Part shown: in pieces, positions 7,424 to 16,455 of the stretch
Numbering within the stretch: the stretch's first letter is position 1
Layout: every line of letters begins with the position of its first letter
DNA from: JAXGXJ01 sp040772905
GTDB taxonomy: Bacteria > Actinomycetota > Thermoleophilia > RBG-16-64-13
Direction of reading: 5' to 3'
Assembly: GCA_040772905.1 (NCBI GenBank)
Contig: JAXGXJ010000005.1
Location: 248,001-312,000 of the forward strand
DNA length: 64,000 nucleotides
Notes under the pieces: model-generated
Told to the model about the DNA's origin: nothing
Databases searched by the model: none
Seen by the model: the letters and a program-made list of their open reading frames with translations, nothing else
Translations under genes and position numbers: made by a program

Positions 7424-8788
7424 GTGGAGAGACTCGCCATCGACATAGAGCGGTGTACGAGCGGTGTGCTGGGCGAAGGCGGCCTCACCCCGGAGATGCT
7501 GGACGAGTTGCGGCCTCGGCTGAAGTACGCGCGCAAGAACGTCTTGCAGGCAGCTGGTTCGGGCATGTTGGGCTTCATGGAGTTGCCCGGCAAAGACCCG
7601 GGCCCCTTGCTGCGCTTCGCCGAGGATATCCATGGACGCTACGACGCGCTGCTGGTGATCGGCATCGGGGGCTCGGCCTTGGGTACCACGGCGTTGGCCA
7701 CCGCGTTACTGCCCTTTTTTCGCAACGAGCTCTCAGCGGTGGAGCGGGGCGGGTACCCTCGTCTCTATGTGCTCGACAACGTCGACCCCGATGAGACCGA
7801 GGCTCTGTTCTCTCACCTCGACCTGACCAGGACCCTGGTGAACGTCATCTCCAAGTCGGGGACCACGGGCGAATCCATGGCCTCGTATCTGCTGGTGCGC
7901 GAACGGCTGGAGAAGGCGGTGGGAGCCGGGCGGTTGCGTGACCATCTGGTCTTCACCACCGACCCGGCCAAGGGCACGCTGCGCAAGATAGGCACCTCCC
8001 TGGACGTGCCCATGTTCGACATACCCCCAGGGGTGGGAGGTCGTTTTTCGGTGCTCAGCGCGGTGGGGCTGCTGCCCGCGGCCCTCACAGGCATGGACGT
8101 GCGAGGCCTGCTCGACGGAGCGCAGGACATGGCCGAGTGGATCGGCCGCACCGATGGATGGGAGAACCCGGCTGCCGCGTTCGCGGGGGTGCAGTACCTC
8201 GAGGATGTGCGCTTCCAGCGACGGGTGAGCGTGATGATGCCCTACTCGGCGCGTCTGCGCGACGTAGCCGATTGGTATCGCCAGCTGTGGGCCGAGAGCC
8301 TGGGCAAGGAGGTCGACCGTCAGGGCCGTGCCGTGAACGTGGGGCCGACGCCGGTGAAGTCCCTGGGCGTGACCGATCAGCACTCCCAGCTGCAGCTCTA
8401 CGCCGAGGGGCCCGATGACAAGATCATCACCTTCTTGGGGGTGGGCGAGTTCGAGCACGAGCTGATCATCCCGGCGCCGGGCGCCGACGCCGAGGCGCTC
8501 GCCTATCTGGGCGGGCACTCGCTGGGCGGGTTGATGTGGGCCGAGCAGCGGGGCACCACCTGGGCTCTGGGGCAGAAAGGGCGTCCGTCGCTCACCATCA
8601 CGCTGCCGCGGGTGGATGCCTTCCAGGTGGGCGCCTTGCTCTACCTGCTGGAGATCGCCACCGCCATCGCCGGTGAGCTCTACGATATCGATGCTTTCGA
8701 CCAACCCGGGGTGGAACTCAGCAAGGAAGCCACCTATGCCCTCATGGGCCGACCCGGGTATGAGGCTTTGGCCCAGGAGATTGGGTAG
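7424..8788 (+). CDS. pgi: Glucose-6-phosphate isomerase
   Basis: A 454-residue phosphoglucose isomerase of the shorter bacterial type. It interconverts glucose 6-phosphate and fructose 6-phosphate in the cytosol. Visible motifs are the sugar-phosphate SIS motif IGGSALGTTALA, VISKSGTTGESMA, and GVGGRFSVLSAVGLLP. The GTG start follows GGAGG. It may share a transcript with the glycosyltransferase just upstream. It would feed hexose phosphates into the same central metabolism as the ROK sugar kinase and enolase elsewhere in the window. Confidence 0.95.
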   Translation: MERLAIDIERCTSGVLGEGGLTPEMLDELRPRLKYARKNVLQAAGSGMLGFMELPGKDPGPLLRFAEDIHGRYDALLVIGIGGSALGTTALATALLPFFRNELSAVERGGYPRLYVLDNVDPDETEALFSHLDLTRTLVNVISKSGTTGESMASYLLVRERLEKAVGAGRLRDHLVFTTDPAKGTLRKIGTSLDVPMFDIPPGVGGRFSVLSAVGLLPAALTGMDVRGLLDGAQDMAEWIGRTDGWENPAAAFAGVQYLEDVRFQRRVSVMMPYSARLRDVADWYRQLWAESLGKEVDRQGRAVNVGPTPVKSLGVTDQHSQLQLYAEGPDDKIITFLGVGEFEHELIIPAPGADAEALAYLGGHSLGGLMWAEQRGTTWALGQKGRPSLTITLPRVDAFQVGALLYLLEIATAIAGELYDIDAFDQPGVELSKEATYALMGRPGYEALAQEIG

Positions 8789-8881
8789 AAGGCTCGCGTA
8801 GGGCCGAGCTGCCGGTCGCATACGCGGTGCGGGCCCGCGCTGCAGATGGAGCCGGCGGGCGCAGCCCCACCTACTTGCGAA

Positions 8882-8895
8882 CGAACATATGTTCG
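8882..8895. promoter_or_regulatory. LexA (SOS) box
   Basis: CGAACATATGTTCG is a perfect palindrome that fits the Gram-positive and actinobacterial LexA consensus CGAAC-N4-GTTCG. It lies 15 nt before the preferred DNA polymerase IV start and overlaps the likely promoter, whose -10 may be TATGCT at 8898-8903. SOS induction of this gene is therefore expected. Confidence 0.9.
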
Positions 8896-8909
8896 TATAT
8901 GCTGTCATC

Positions 8910-10154
8910 ATGTGCGGAGACAGGGAAAGCATCCGGCCGAGGGCTGAGCATCGCGTGGTGGCGCATCTCGATTTCGACGCGTTCTTCGCCGCGGTGGAGG
9001 AGAACCTCGACCCGTCGCTGCGAGGCAAGCCGGTCATCGTGGGGGGCGGCGAACGGGGCGTGGTGGCCACCGCCAACTACGTGGCCCGGCGCTACGGTGT
9101 GCACTCCGCCATGCCGCTTCGTACCGCCCACCGTCTGTGCCCGCACGGTGTCTACCTCAACGGGCATCACGGGTTGTATCGAGAGTACTCCCAGCGGCTC
9201 ATGAACATCCTCGACCAGTATTCGCCGCTGGTTGAGCAGGTGAGTCTCGACGAAGCCTATGTGGACCTCACCGGCACCGAGCGTCTGTTCGGTCCGCCGG
9301 TGGAGACGGCGGCGCTCATCCAGAGGCGGGTGAAGGATGAGTTGGCGCTCAGCATCTCGGTGGGGGTGGCGAGCAACAAGCTGGTGGCCAAGGTGGCTTC
9401 CGACTATCGCAAGCCGGCCGGCTTCACTGTGGTGTCTGCTGGGGAGGAAGCCGCGTTCCTTGCGCCTCTTCCGGTGGAGCGCATCCCTGGGGTGGGTTCC
9501 GTGCTTTTGGCGCAACTCCATGACCGGGGGGTAGTGACCGTGGGAGATCTGGCCCGTGTGCCCGCCCATCTGCTGCGGCTGTCGTTCGGGGAGTGGGGAG
9601 AGGTGCTGGCTCATCGCGCCCGGGGTGAGGATGTACGTCCGGTCACCCCGCATGAAGAGGTGAAGTCCATCTCCCGCGAGCACACCTTCGACGAAGATGT
9701 ATCCGACGTGAGCCTGCTGGAATCGACCCTCGTCTCACTCACAGAAGACGTATGCCGCCGTCTGCGGCACAAACGCCTGGAGGCACGTACGGTCACGGTG
9801 AAGATCCGCTACTCGGATTTTGTCACCCACACCTGTTCCCATACTCTGTCGCGTGCGTGCGATGTGGACGAGGTGTTCTTCGAAGAAGTGCTGGACCTCT
9901 TCCGCCAGGGGCGGCGCCGTCGCTATCACCTGCGCCTGCTGGGCGTGGGAGTGAGCAACCTGGTGCCGCGCATGTGGCAGGACGATCTCTTCGACCAGGA
10001 ACTACCGCTTTTGCGCGAACTCGACCTGAAGCTCGATGCCATCCGGGCCAAGTATGGTCCCGGCGCGGTCCGGCGCGGGGCGGCCCTGCCCTCTCATTGG
10101 GTGGCGGCTTCGAACAATCGCACCTCCGAAAGGGCAGCGTCCTCCCATATGTAA
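8910..10154 (+). CDS. dinB: DNA polymerase IV (Y family)
   Basis: A 414-residue Y-family translesion polymerase. The catalytic motifs are clear: HLDFDAFFAAVEE near the N-terminus and QVSLDEAYVDLTG about 100 residues on. After them come the helix-hairpin-helix IPGVG and a little-finger domain with SISREHTF. The frame is open from 8889, but that ATG lies inside the LexA box, so ATG 8910 is preferred. With TATGCT ending 6 nt upstream the message could be leaderless. The last 61 nt overlap the 3' end of a convergent gene. Confidence 0.93.
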   Translation: MCGDRESIRPRAEHRVVAHLDFDAFFAAVEENLDPSLRGKPVIVGGGERGVVATANYVARRYGVHSAMPLRTAHRLCPHGVYLNGHHGLYREYSQRLMNILDQYSPLVEQVSLDEAYVDLTGTERLFGPPVETAALIQRRVKDELALSISVGVASNKLVAKVASDYRKPAGFTVVSAGEEAAFLAPLPVERIPGVGSVLLAQLHDRGVVTVGDLARVPAHLLRLSFGEWGEVLAHRARGEDVRPVTPHEEVKSISREHTFDEDVSDVSLLESTLVSLTEDVCRRLRHKRLEARTVTVKIRYSDFVTHTCSHTLSRACDVDEVFFEEVLDLFRQGRRRRYHLRLLGVGVSNLVPRMWQDDLFDQELPLLRELDLKLDAIRAKYGPGAVRRGAALPSHWVAASNNRTSERAASSHM

Positions 10155-10771
10155 TCCGGATAGACGGAGAGGATGGTGAGCTTCAACCACTCCGTGGGCC
10201 GGGAGCGCGCGGTGATAGACTGGGGCTCCTTGCTGTCGTGCAGGTCGATTATCTGTGTCGACCCGTAGGAATACTCCAGCTTGATCTGCTTCACTCGGAT
10301 GTTGCCCTCGAAGCGCTCGTCGTCCGCCTGATAGCCGTTGAGGATCTCGATACGGGTGAGACTCACCGGCTCTAGGAAGTCGAATCGCACCCATTCACCT
10401 ATGCCGGGCCCCTCGACGCCTTCGTTCCACGCGGTGGCGAGGTCCTCGTCCAAGAGGTTGGGCGCGCGGAAGTCCTGCGTGGAGGTGGGCTTGAGCGCCG
10501 ACGAGGCCGATGCGGCCTGAGGTCTGATCGGACGCCCACGAGCTTGGGTGGTGCCCGTGCTCCCGGGTGACTGCCCCTCCTGGGCCATGGTCGTGGCGGT
10601 GGTGCCCGGGCGCCCCGCGAGAGGATCGAGTGACGGGGCCTCGGTGGTCATGGTGGTGCGGTACACGACGGCGCCCAGAGCGAAGACGGTGGCCAGCAGC
10701 AGCACGAACAAGGCGACGCCCAGAGCGGCGCTGGTGGCGGTGACGCGTCGTCTGCGGTATGCGGGGCTCAT
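10094..10771 (-). CDS. Membrane-anchored protein with NADase-type/discoidin-like C-terminal domain
   Basis: A 225-residue protein. It has a basic N-terminus (YRRRR), one transmembrane segment at about residues 15-40, a Thr/Gly/Arg-rich linker of about 50 residues, and a C-terminal beta domain. That domain begins SASSALKPTSTQDFRAPNLL and continues DLATAWNEGVEG, GEWVRFDF and LSEVRLF. This pattern matches the NADase-type glycan-binding or discoidin-like domains of Gram-positive surface proteins, with the domain outside the cell. GGAGG precedes ATG 10771. It overlaps dinB tail to tail. The ligand is unknown. Confidence 0.7.
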   Translation of the reverse strand: MSPAYRRRRVTATSAALGVALFVLLLATVFALGAVVYRTTMTTEAPSLDPLAGRPGTTATTMAQEGQSPGSTGTTQARGRPIRPQAASASSALKPTSTQDFRAPNLLDEDLATAWNEGVEGPGIGEWVRFDFLEPVSLTRIEILNGYQADDERFEGNIRVKQIKLEYSYGSTQIIDLHDSKEPQSITARSRPTEWLKLTILSVYPDYIWEDAALSEVRLFEAATQ

Positions 10772-10881
10772 GTCCTCCAACCACTGGGCGGTATGGTCCG
10801 ACTGTTCACGCCATTATTGCAGGAGATGGGTCGCACCCACAGTACACCGTGTCCACCTGCTGAGCCCTCTGCGCCCTCTGG

Positions 10882-10887
10882 TAGAAT
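10882..10887 (+). promoter_or_regulatory. Possible -10 element for the aldolase operon
   Basis: TAGAAT lies 39 nt upstream of the LsrF-like start. No clear -35 box is visible, so this is a weak call. Confidence 0.3.
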
Positions 10888-10926
10888 CACAACGTCCGTC
10901 TCAGCCAGCCCACGTGGAGAGTAGCG

Positions 10927-11811
10927 ATGCCCGACGCCGATAGCATCAAGGAAAGCAAGCAGTACTACCTGGACATCCCCCCGCGCAAGGAAGCCTTCTT
11001 CGTCAAGGGAGCCAATGCGCTCGACTGGGGCATGCAGAACAGGCTCTCGCGCATCTTCCGGCCGGAGAGCGGCCGCACCGTCATGCTGGCCGTGGACCAC
11101 GGCTATTTCCAGGGTCCCACCTCGGGACTGGAGCGGGTGGACGTCAACATCCTGCCCATCGCTCCCTACGCCGACGCCCTCATGCTCACGCGCGGCATGT
11201 TGCGCACCACGGTGCCGCCCACCTACGAGCGCGGCGTGGTGGTCCGCGCCAGCGGCGGTCCCAGCGTGCTCAAGGATCTCTCCAACGAGCAGCTGGCGGT
11301 GGACATCGAAGATGCCGTGCGCATGAACGTATCCGCCCTGGCAGTGCAGGTGTTCATCGGGGGCGAGTGCGAGACGCAGTCCATCTACAACCTGACTCGT
11401 CTGGTCGACATGGGCAACCGCTACGGCATCCCCATCCTGGGGGTCACCGCCGTGGGCAAAGACATGGCCCGCAACGCCCGCTACTTCCGCCTGGCCTGCC
11501 GCATCGCGGCCGAACTGGGCGCACACTTCGTCAAGACCTACTACGTGGAAGAGGAGTTCGAGACCATCACCGCTTCCTGCCCTGTGCCCATCGTCATGGC
11601 CGGCGGCAAGAAGCTGCCCGAGCTCGACGCCCTCACCATGGCCTACAAGGCTGTGAGCGAAGGCGCGGCCGGTGTGGATATGGGTCGCAACATCTTCCAG
11701 TCCGACGCACCCATCGCCATGATCCAGGCCGTCAACAAGGTCGTGCACGAGAACATGAAGCCCGAGGACGCGTACGAGCTCTTCCAGACCCTCAGGGCCG
11801 AGCAGAAGTAG
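10927..11811 (+). CDS. Class I DhnA/LsrF-type aldolase
   Basis: A 294-residue TIM-barrel enzyme of the DeoC/FbaB/LsrF group. LDWGMQNRLSRIF near the N-terminus and VMLAVDHGYFQGP closely match LsrF, the thiolase of autoinducer-2 breakdown. GAHFVKTYY holds the Schiff-base lysine, and VMAGGKK follows. No other lsr genes (kinase, transporter, LsrG) are nearby. The partners here are a pentulose-phosphate epimerase and an aldolase-dehydrogenase fusion, so a role in aldol or retro-aldol sugar-phosphate chemistry is as likely as AI-2 degradation. A GGAGAG sequence precedes the ATG. Confidence 0.8.
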   Translation: MPDADSIKESKQYYLDIPPRKEAFFVKGANALDWGMQNRLSRIFRPESGRTVMLAVDHGYFQGPTSGLERVDVNILPIAPYADALMLTRGMLRTTVPPTYERGVVVRASGGPSVLKDLSNEQLAVDIEDAVRMNVSALAVQVFIGGECETQSIYNLTRLVDMGNRYGIPILGVTAVGKDMARNARYFRLACRIAAELGAHFVKTYYVEEEFETITASCPVPIVMAGGKKLPELDALTMAYKAVSEGAAGVDMGRNIFQSDAPIAMIQAVNKVVHENMKPEDAYELFQTLRAEQK

Positions 11812-11858
11812 GCTGCCGTGAGCCGAGCGGCGGAACGCGGAGCGGCTGAAGACGGGAC

Positions 11859-12623
11859 GTGGATGAGATCTCGGACGTCGCGGATGCGTGGCGGGCGGCC
11901 ATGAGCGCTGCCCGCTCGGCCATCCTGCAACGTCTGCGCGCGCTGTGTCCGGCGCTGAGCGTGGGCGTGCTGAGCGCCGACCTCATGCGTCTCGGCGACG
12001 AGTTGTCCCGGCTGGAGCAGACCGGCGTGGGTGTGGCCCACGTGGATGTCATGGACGGCTGCTTCTGCCCGGCACTCACCGTGGGTCCCGGCTTTGTGAA
12101 GGGGCTGCGGACGCCGCTGCTCAAAGACGTGCATCTCATGATCAGGGAGCCACTCGATGCGCTGCCCGACTACGCGGCGGCGGGTGCCGACATCATCACC
12201 GTGCAGGTGGAATCGGCTGTGCACATCCATCGTGTGTTGCAGCGCCTGGGCGGCCTGGAGAGTATCAACCACCCGGGTTCCCCGGTCGTGCGCGGGTTGG
12301 CGCTGGGTCCGGCCACGCCGCTGGAGTGGCTCACCGAGCCCCTCTTGGCCGAGGTGGACATGATCGTGGTGTTGGCGGTCGACCCGGGCTACAGCGGTCA
12401 GACCTTCGACGCTGCTGCGCCGGCGCGCGTGGCTCGGGTGAAGGAGATCATCCGGAGCAGAGGCCGGGACATCCTCACCTGTATCGACGGCGGCGTCACG
12501 CGCGAGAACATCGGCATGGTGGCGGCGGCGGGGGCCGATCTGGTGGTCACCGGCAGTGCCGCCTTTGCCGACGGGGAGGTCGAGCGGAATATATCGGCTA
12601 TGACGGCGGCGATCCGCGGCTAG
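11859..12623 (+). CDS. Ribulose-phosphate 3-epimerase family protein
   Basis: A 254-residue TIM-barrel epimerase. The family motifs are VGVLSADLMRLGDEL, HVDVMDGCF, KDVHLMI, DPGYSGQTF and CIDGGVTRENI. They keep the metal-binding His/Asp residues and the phosphate-binding loop. It is longer at the N-terminus than housekeeping RPE and somewhat divergent, as are catabolic paralogues (AlsE-like) that epimerise other ketose phosphates. It lies 47 nt after the LsrF-like aldolase and 28 nt before the aldolase-dehydrogenase, so the three probably form an operon. The GTG 11859 start is uncertain; ATG 11901 is possible. Confidence 0.82.
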   Translation: MDEISDVADAWRAAMSAARSAILQRLRALCPALSVGVLSADLMRLGDELSRLEQTGVGVAHVDVMDGCFCPALTVGPGFVKGLRTPLLKDVHLMIREPLDALPDYAAAGADIITVQVESAVHIHRVLQRLGGLESINHPGSPVVRGLALGPATPLEWLTEPLLAEVDMIVVLAVDPGYSGQTFDAAAPARVARVKEIIRSRGRDILTCIDGGVTRENIGMVAAAGADLVVTGSAAFADGEVERNISAMTAAIRG

Positions 12624-12651
12624 CGGACACGACGCGGGAGGCGGTCAGAGC

Positions 12652-14895
12652 ATGCGTTCCAGATGGTCCGACGACGAGGCGGCTGCGTTCGTCGCACGCT
12701 ACGGTGACGAGTGGGGCGAAGATCTGGCTCTCCGCACCTACGCGTCTCGTCTTCTGGGCAGGGAACCTGCTCTGGTACTGCACGGGGGCGGCAACTCCTC
12801 GGTGAAGAGCTCGTGGCGGACCGTCCTGGGCGAGACGGTCGCCGCTCTTTTTGTCAAGGGCTCTGGTCTGGATATGGCGGTGATCGAGCCGGATGGGCAT
12901 CCCGGACTCGATCTGACCTACCTTCGGCGGCTGCGGGCGTTGGCGGCACTGGACGACGCGACGATGGTCGACCAACTGCGTACGCATCTGCTGCGTGCCG
13001 ACAGTCCGACACCCTCCATCGAGGCCTTGGTCCACGCATTCCTGCCGCCTGTGTTCATCGATCACACTCACGCCGACGCTGTGCTTGCGCTCACCAACCG
13101 GGCTGGCGGAGAGACTCTGGCACAAGAGGCGCTGGGCGACAGAGTCATCGTGCTGCCCTACCTGACTCCGGGGTTCGCCCTGGCGCAGGCCGCCGCCGAG
13201 GCTCTCGAGGAAAGGCCCGATGCCGAGGGCATGGTGTGGAGCTATCACGGCGTGGTCTCCTGGGGTGAGACGGCGCGGGAGTCGTACGAGGCCATGATCG
13301 CTCTGGTGACCAAAGCGGAACGGTTCCTGGAAGAGCGGCGCGGCGCGCGCGCGCCGCGCCCGGCACAGCGTGCGGCGGACCATGCGGCTGCTGCTGAGGC
13401 CGGTGCGCCGTCACAGGCGGCTCTCATCGCGCCCGTGCTGCGCGGGCTCTTGGCCGCCCGCACGGGAGACTGCGAGCGCCCCTACGAGCGGGTAGTCCTC
13501 CTCTCGCTCACCGATGACGCCACTCTCGCGGCGCTGGAGGCCCCCGGGGCGCGGGACAACCTGGTGACCCCTCCGCTCACGACCGACCATCTCATCCGCA
13601 CCAAGTCGTTGCCTCTCTGGGTGGAGGGGTCTCCTTTCTCAGAAGGCGAGGAGTCGCGCCTTCGGCTCGCAGAGCGTGTGGAGGAGTATTGCCGGCAGTA
13701 CGAGGAGTATCTGGCTCGGCAGGCCGCCCATATGCCCGAAGGTGTCGAGCCCTTCGATTCGCGACCTCGAGTGGTGCTGGTCCCGGGTGTGGGGGCCTTC
13801 TGCGCAGGTCCCGACCTGCGCGAGGCAGCCATCGTGCGTGATATCACCGCCCATACGCTCGCAGTGAAGACTCTGGTGGCCGAGACGGCCTCCGCCGGTG
13901 GCACGAGCGTGTCCGCCGCGTGCGTCGCGACGGACCGCTCCGACGGGGGTCCCCCGTACTGGGGGCTTCCCGAGAGCGACCTGTTCAAGATGGAGTACCG
14001 CACCTTGCAGCACGCCAAGTTGGCTCTGGGCGGGTCGGGCGAAGCGAACCCGGCCGTGCGGGGGCCGTGGCCGGGCAGGCGCGACGCACTTCCTCTGCGT
14101 GGCCACGTGGCGCTGGTCACTGGTGCTGCCGGGGCCATCGGCACGGGCATCTGCACGGGACTGCTCCGGGCGGGCTGTCTGGTGGCTGCCACCGATCTGC
14201 CCGGTGAGCCGCTCGAGAGGCTGGTCGCCGACCTGGGGGCGGCCTATCCGGATTCCATCACCGGCGTATCGCTCGACGTCACCGATCCGCGGTCGGTTGC
14301 GGCGGCGTTTTGCCGCGTGGCCGAGTTGTGGGGCGGCCTGGATCTGGTGGTACCCAACGCCGGCATCGCTGCCGTCGCCCCGCTCACCGAACTCGATCTG
14401 GGACGTTATCGCCGCTTGGAGCAGGTGAACGTGGAAGGCACTCTGACCGTGCTCGCCGAAGCGGGGCGGTTCTTCCGGCGGCAGGGCATCGGGGGTGACA
14501 TCGTGTTGGTGTCGACCAAGAACGTGTTCGCGCCGGGGGCGAACTTCGGCGCCTACAGTTCCACCAAAGCGGCGGCACATCAGTTGGCCCGCATCGCCAG
14601 CCTCGAGTTCGCCTGCGACGACGTGCGCGTCAACATGGTGGCGCCGGACGCGGTCTTCTCGCACGGCGCCTGCCGCTCGGGTCTCTGGGCCGAGGTGGGC
14701 CCCGACCGCATGAAGGCCAGGGGGTTGGATGAGGCCGGTCTGGAATCGTACTACCAGAGCCGGAATCTGTTGAAGGCGCGTGTGACCGCGGAGCATGTGG
14801 CCAACGGGGTCGTCTTCTTCGCCACTCGCCAGACTCCCACCACGGGAGCCACCATCCCCATCGACGGTGGGTTGCCCGACTCCACTCCCCGCTAA
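12652..14895 (+). CDS. Bifunctional class II aldolase / short-chain dehydrogenase
   Basis: A 747-residue fusion. Residues 1 to about 430 form a class II aldolase of the rhamnulose-1-phosphate aldolase kind, with zinc-ligand motifs IDHTHADA and WSYHGVVSW. From about residue 480 a short-chain dehydrogenase follows: nucleotide motif TGAAGAIGTG, VPNAGIA, and active-site AYSSTKAA. Such fusions cleave a deoxyketose phosphate into DHAP and an aldehyde such as lactaldehyde, and the dehydrogenase acts on the aldehyde product. The neighbouring aldolase and epimerase imply a dedicated sugar route. A GC-rich linker at residues 220-245 is unremarkable. Confidence 0.88.
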   Translation: MRSRWSDDEAAAFVARYGDEWGEDLALRTYASRLLGREPALVLHGGGNSSVKSSWRTVLGETVAALFVKGSGLDMAVIEPDGHPGLDLTYLRRLRALAALDDATMVDQLRTHLLRADSPTPSIEALVHAFLPPVFIDHTHADAVLALTNRAGGETLAQEALGDRVIVLPYLTPGFALAQAAAEALEERPDAEGMVWSYHGVVSWGETARESYEAMIALVTKAERFLEERRGARAPRPAQRAADHAAAAEAGAPSQAALIAPVLRGLLAARTGDCERPYERVVLLSLTDDATLAALEAPGARDNLVTPPLTTDHLIRTKSLPLWVEGSPFSEGEESRLRLAERVEEYCRQYEEYLARQAAHMPEGVEPFDSRPRVVLVPGVGAFCAGPDLREAAIVRDITAHTLAVKTLVAETASAGGTSVSAACVATDRSDGGPPYWGLPESDLFKMEYRTLQHAKLALGGSGEANPAVRGPWPGRRDALPLRGHVALVTGAAGAIGTGICTGLLRAGCLVAATDLPGEPLERLVADLGAAYPDSITGVSLDVTDPRSVAAAFCRVAELWGGLDLVVPNAGIAAVAPLTELDLGRYRRLEQVNVEGTLTVLAEAGRFFRRQGIGGDIVLVSTKNVFAPGANFGAYSSTKAAAHQLARIASLEFACDDVRVNMVAPDAVFSHGACRSGLWAEVGPDRMKARGLDEAGLESYYQSRNLLKARVTAEHVANGVVFFATRQTPTTGATIPIDGGLPDSTPR

Positions 14896-14905
14896 GGAGG
14901 ACGCC

Positions 14906-15979
14906 ATGACACTGTCCCGGCCGGTGGATCTGCGCAGCGACACCGTCACGAGGCCCAGCCCGGAGATGCGCCGGGTCATGGCCGAGGCGGAGGTGGGGGA
15001 CGACGTCTACCGCGAGGACCCCACCGTCGAACGTCTGCAGGAGGCTGTCGCCGCTCTGCTGGCCAAGGAGGCGGCCCTGTTCGTGCCTTCCGGCACTATG
15101 AGCAACCAACTGTGTCTGCGGACGCTGACCCGCATCGGTGATGAGGTGATCGTGCATGAAGACGCGCATGTGCTCCACTACGAAGGAGGTTCGGCGGCGG
15201 CCTTGGCTGGGCTCCAGCTGCGGCCCCTGCCTGGAGCGCTGGGAGTGCTCGATGCGCTGTCCGTGGAAGCTGCGGTGCGTCCCGCGGGCGAGGGCTTCGC
15301 CCGCACAGGAGCGGTGGAGATGGAGAACACCCACAACCGCTGCGGCGGCACCATGTGGACCGTGGAGCAGATGCGGGCTGTGGCCGAGGTCGCGGCCCGT
15401 CATCGCATAGGCGTGCATCTGGACGGAGCCCGCATCTGGAACGCGCACGTGGCGAGCGGGGTGTCGCCCGCCGACTACGCCGCTCATGCCGACAGCGTGT
15501 CGGTGTGCTTCTCGAAAGGACTGGGAGCGCCGGTGGGGTCGGCTCTGGCCGGGTCGCGCGCCTTCATCGAGGAAGCGCGTCTTCACCGCAAGCGGTACGG
15601 CGGGGCCATGCGCCAAGCCGGCATCATCGCCGCCGCCGCGCTCTACGCCCTGGAACACAACGTCCAGCGTTTGGCCGAAGACCATCAGAATGCGCAGGTC
15701 TTGGCCGATCTGCTGCGCACGGTCCCAGGCGTCGAGCTCATCCATCCGGTGCAGACCAACATCGTCATCGCCCGCGTGAGCGGCGCGGGCTTCACCGCGC
15801 AACAGGCTCTGCACACCCTGAAGCAGAACGGAGTACTGTGCGGCGCCTCGGGGCCCGACACCATCCGCTTCGTGACCCATCTGGACGTGGGCACGTCGGA
15901 GGTACGGGAGGCGGCCGAGACGGCTGCGCGTGTGCTGGCTGCGGGCCCGGCGGTGGGCGCGACGCAGAGGCCGGTGTGA
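14906..15979 (+). CDS. ltaE: Low-specificity L-threonine aldolase
   Basis: A 357-residue PLP enzyme of fold type I. It cleaves threonine or allo-threonine to glycine and acetaldehyde. It begins with the family hallmark DLRSDTVTRPSPEM, then GDDVYREDPTV, HLDGARIWNA, and CFSKGLGAPVGS with the PLP lysine. The frame is open further upstream, but AAGGAGG lies 5 nt before ATG 14906, between it and the preceding stop. The C-terminus overlaps the NUDIX start. As the last aldolase of the run, it may supply or remove a small aldehyde used by the same pathway. Confidence 0.93.
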   Translation: MTLSRPVDLRSDTVTRPSPEMRRVMAEAEVGDDVYREDPTVERLQEAVAALLAKEAALFVPSGTMSNQLCLRTLTRIGDEVIVHEDAHVLHYEGGSAAALAGLQLRPLPGALGVLDALSVEAAVRPAGEGFARTGAVEMENTHNRCGGTMWTVEQMRAVAEVAARHRIGVHLDGARIWNAHVASGVSPADYAAHADSVSVCFSKGLGAPVGSALAGSRAFIEEARLHRKRYGGAMRQAGIIAAAALYALEHNVQRLAEDHQNAQVLADLLRTVPGVELIHPVQTNIVIARVSGAGFTAQQALHTLKQNGVLCGASGPDTIRFVTHLDVGTSEVREAAETAARVLAAGPAVGATQRPV

Positions 15980-16455
15980 CTTCGTCGGCTGCGGACCCGC
16001 GGGCGCCCTACGTCCGTCTGGCCGCAGGCGGTCTGATCGCACGGGCCGACCCTGAAGTCGCCGGGAAGCACCTCTGGCTCCTCCTGCGCCGACCCGGACC
16101 GGAGGGATGCTGGGATCCACCCGGGGGACGCCTGGAGCAAGGCGAGGATCTGACGGAGGGCGTACGCAGGGAGGTCGCGGAGGAGACGGGCCTCTCCGTC
16201 GAGGTGGCCGGCCCCTGCTACGCTTATCTCACATTCTACAAGGGCGAACGTCTGCTGGCCGTGAGCATGGCCTGCCGTCTGGCGGACGGGACGGATGCTC
16301 GTGAGGTGCATCTGGGGGAGGAACACGTGGCGTGGGCGTGGCGGACGGCGGAGGAGTGGGAGGCTCTGGCGGCGGAGGGCAGGAGCACGTGGACGCCGGA
16401 TGATGTGCGCAAGGTCACGCGCCTGGCTGTGGAGATCTGGGAGGTGACGTCATGA
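15976..16455 (+). CDS. NUDIX hydrolase
   Basis: A 159-residue NUDIX protein with a complete box GGRLEQGEDLTEGVRREVAEETGL, split by no gaps, at about residues 49-72. It hydrolyses a nucleoside diphosphate linked to another moiety; the substrate is not predictable. The frame stays open far upstream inside ltaE, but GTG 15976 overlaps the ltaE stop (GTGA) and gives a family-sized protein. Its own stop overlaps the HD-domain start in an ATGA arrangement, so the three genes are translationally coupled. Confidence 0.88.
   Translation: MTSSAADPRAPYVRLAAGGLIARADPEVAGKHLWLLLRRPGPEGCWDPPGGRLEQGEDLTEGVRREVAEETGLSVEVAGPCYAYLTFYKGERLLAVSMACRLADGTDAREVHLGEEHVAWAWRTAEEWEALAAEGRSTWTPDDVRKVTRLAVEIWEVTS

Noticed and set aside
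10927..11811. Naming the aldolase LsrF and calling an AI-2 degradation operon
   Set aside because: No LsrK, LsrG, LsrR or Lsr transporter gene is nearby.
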